From the NCBI GenBank assembly GCA_020027655.1, contig JAHKKJ010000269.1, forward strand, positions 1 through 5,772: 5,772 nt of DNA, read 5' to 3'. Below are positions 5,015-5,772 of this stretch, one piece after another (positions within the stretch are counted from its first letter, which is position 1; each line of letters begins with the position of its first letter). Source of the DNA: Deltaproteobacteria bacterium (lineage in GTDB: Bacteria > Desulfobacterota > Binatia > UBA9968). The position numbers were made by a program, and so were the translations under genes. The notes under the pieces were generated by a model, which ran no database searches, had not been told where the DNA came from, and saw nothing but the letters and a program-made list of their open reading frames with translations.

Positions 5015-5772
5015 ATGGCTAGGGAAGTTTTCGATACTGACGGGCACATTTTTGAAAGAGACGAGATTATGTTCGACTATCTGGAGCCTCCCTACCGGGG
5101 GCGAAAAGAGGTTCTGCTATATCCGTTTTTTCCTCCGCCGGATGGTTTTCACCGCATGGCTCGGCGCATCGTCGACAAAAGACCCTACGTTGTGGGCGAA
5201 GATGATCCAAAAACGTGGGCAGAGGTCTTGGACCGAGAGGGAATCGATCGCACGGTGATTTATCCCACCGCAGCTTTGGGAGTTGGATACATTCAGGATC
5301 CCGAGTGGGCCGTGGTCGCTTGCCGCGCTTACAACGACATGATGGCCGACCGCTATATCAAATTCGATCGTCGACTTGGAGCCGTCGCGGTATTGCCGAT
5401 TCAAGATATCGAGGAATCGGCAAAAGAGCTTCGTCGAGCAGTAAAGGATCTACACATGGCTGGTGGCGTCCTGGCCCCTGCAGGTTTTCCGAAACCGCTG
5501 GGCGACGTCTACTTCGATCCCTTATATCGAGAGGCGGAGAAGCTCGGTTGTCCTCTGGCCATCCATGGCGCACCCTCCAAGGGTTTGGGATTCGACTTTT
5601 TCCAAAGCCTTATCGAGGCCCGCACATTGTCCCATCCTTTTTTGCAGATGATCCAACTCACGAGCATTGTCCTGGAGGGTGTTCTGGAGCGTTTTCCCAA
5701 ACTCACATTGGCGGCTCTGGAGGCGGGCTGTCAATGGATTCCTTTTCTGATGGACCGTATGGATATGGAGTT
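5015..5772 (+). CDS. Amidohydrolase-2 family metal-dependent hydrolase/decarboxylase (3' end outside window)
   Basis: The first 252 codons of an open frame that runs off the right edge; members are usually about 300-400 residues, so a third or less is missing. The N-terminus MAREVFDTDGHIFE holds the first metal-binding motif of the amidohydrolase-2 (TIM-barrel) family, with His11 and possibly Glu14; the second His of a classic HxH is replaced by Phe13. Further landmarks are PLAIHGAP with His184 (expected metal ligand after the mid-barrel strand), a SHPF segment with His207, and LERFPKLTLAALEAGCQWIPFLMDRMD with Glu236, a strongly typical family stretch. The final catalytic Asp is expected beyond the edge. 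Family members decarboxylate aromatic or muconate-type acids (gamma-resorcylate decarboxylase, ACMSD) or hydrolyse ring-cleavage products; which applies here cannot be told. No signal peptide. The short gap and strong ribosome site suggest co-transcription with the OCD-family gene. Confidence 0.9.
   Translation, partial: MAREVFDTDGHIFERDEIMFDYLEPPYRGRKEVLLYPFFPPPDGFHRMARRIVDKRPYVVGEDDPKTWAEVLDREGIDRTVIYPTAALGVGYIQDPEWAVVACRAYNDMMADRYIKFDRRLGAVAVLPIQDIEESAKELRRAVKDLHMAGGVLAPAGFPKPLGDVYFDPLYREAEKLGCPLAIHGAPSKGLGFDFFQSLIEARTLSHPFLQMIQLTSIVLEGVLERFPKLTLAALEAGCQWIPFLMDRMDME

Overview
The window carries four plus-strand genes: three complete and one cut by the right edge. In order they are an MmgE/PrpD-family protein (16-1344), a secreted/membrane-anchored alpha/beta-hydrolase peptidase of the TAP / tripeptidyl-aminopeptidase type with an added four-helix membrane tail (1662-3749), an ornithine cyclodeaminase / mu-crystallin family NAD(P)-dependent protein (3867-4967), and the start of an amidohydrolase-2 family metal-dependent hydrolase or decarboxylase (5015 to the edge). 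No tRNA, rRNA, CRISPR array, transposase or phage gene was seen.

The organism looks like a free-living, moderately GC-rich Gram-negative-type bacterium with broad carboxylic-acid and aromatic catabolism. Paralogue-rich families such as MmgE/PrpD, the OCD-like dehydrogenases and amidohydrolase-2 are typical of uncultured soil or sediment lineages (Desulfobacterota/Binatota-like, Rokubacteria/NC10-like or Tectomicrobia-like) and of some Proteobacteria. Short C-rich/G-rich palindromic repeats of the kind between genes 1 and 2 also occur in several such genomes. This placement is an inference; nothing here fixes the taxon.

Layout. Gene 1 starts at a good Shine-Dalgarno site at the left edge. It is followed by a 317-base non-coding stretch (1345-1661) filled with at least four copies or remnants of one palindromic element (roughly AAATC-CCCC...CCCCTCTTT-TTC-AAAGAGGGG), in both orientations. 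The last copy ends 34 bases before gene 2, and a similar G-rich block appears to continue into gene 2's first codons. Gene 2 has a weak ribosome site and no obvious operon partner. A 117-base gap precedes gene 3, and a 47-base gap with a strong Shine-Dalgarno site separates genes 3 and 4, which are probably co-transcribed.

Working together. Genes 3 and 4 plausibly form a small catabolic operon: a metal-dependent C-C or C-N hydrolase/decarboxylase with an NAD(P)-dependent imine/keto-acid-type enzyme. Gene 1, a dehydratase/decarboxylase/isomerase-type family, may belong to the same carboxylate metabolism. The peptidase gene, with its repeat-rich upstream region, looks functionally separate. No substrate can be assigned from sequence alone. 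The most unusual items are the hydrolase plus four-helix membrane fusion, its set of ten exported-domain cysteines in five plausible pairs, and the repeat cluster that reaches into its 5' end.
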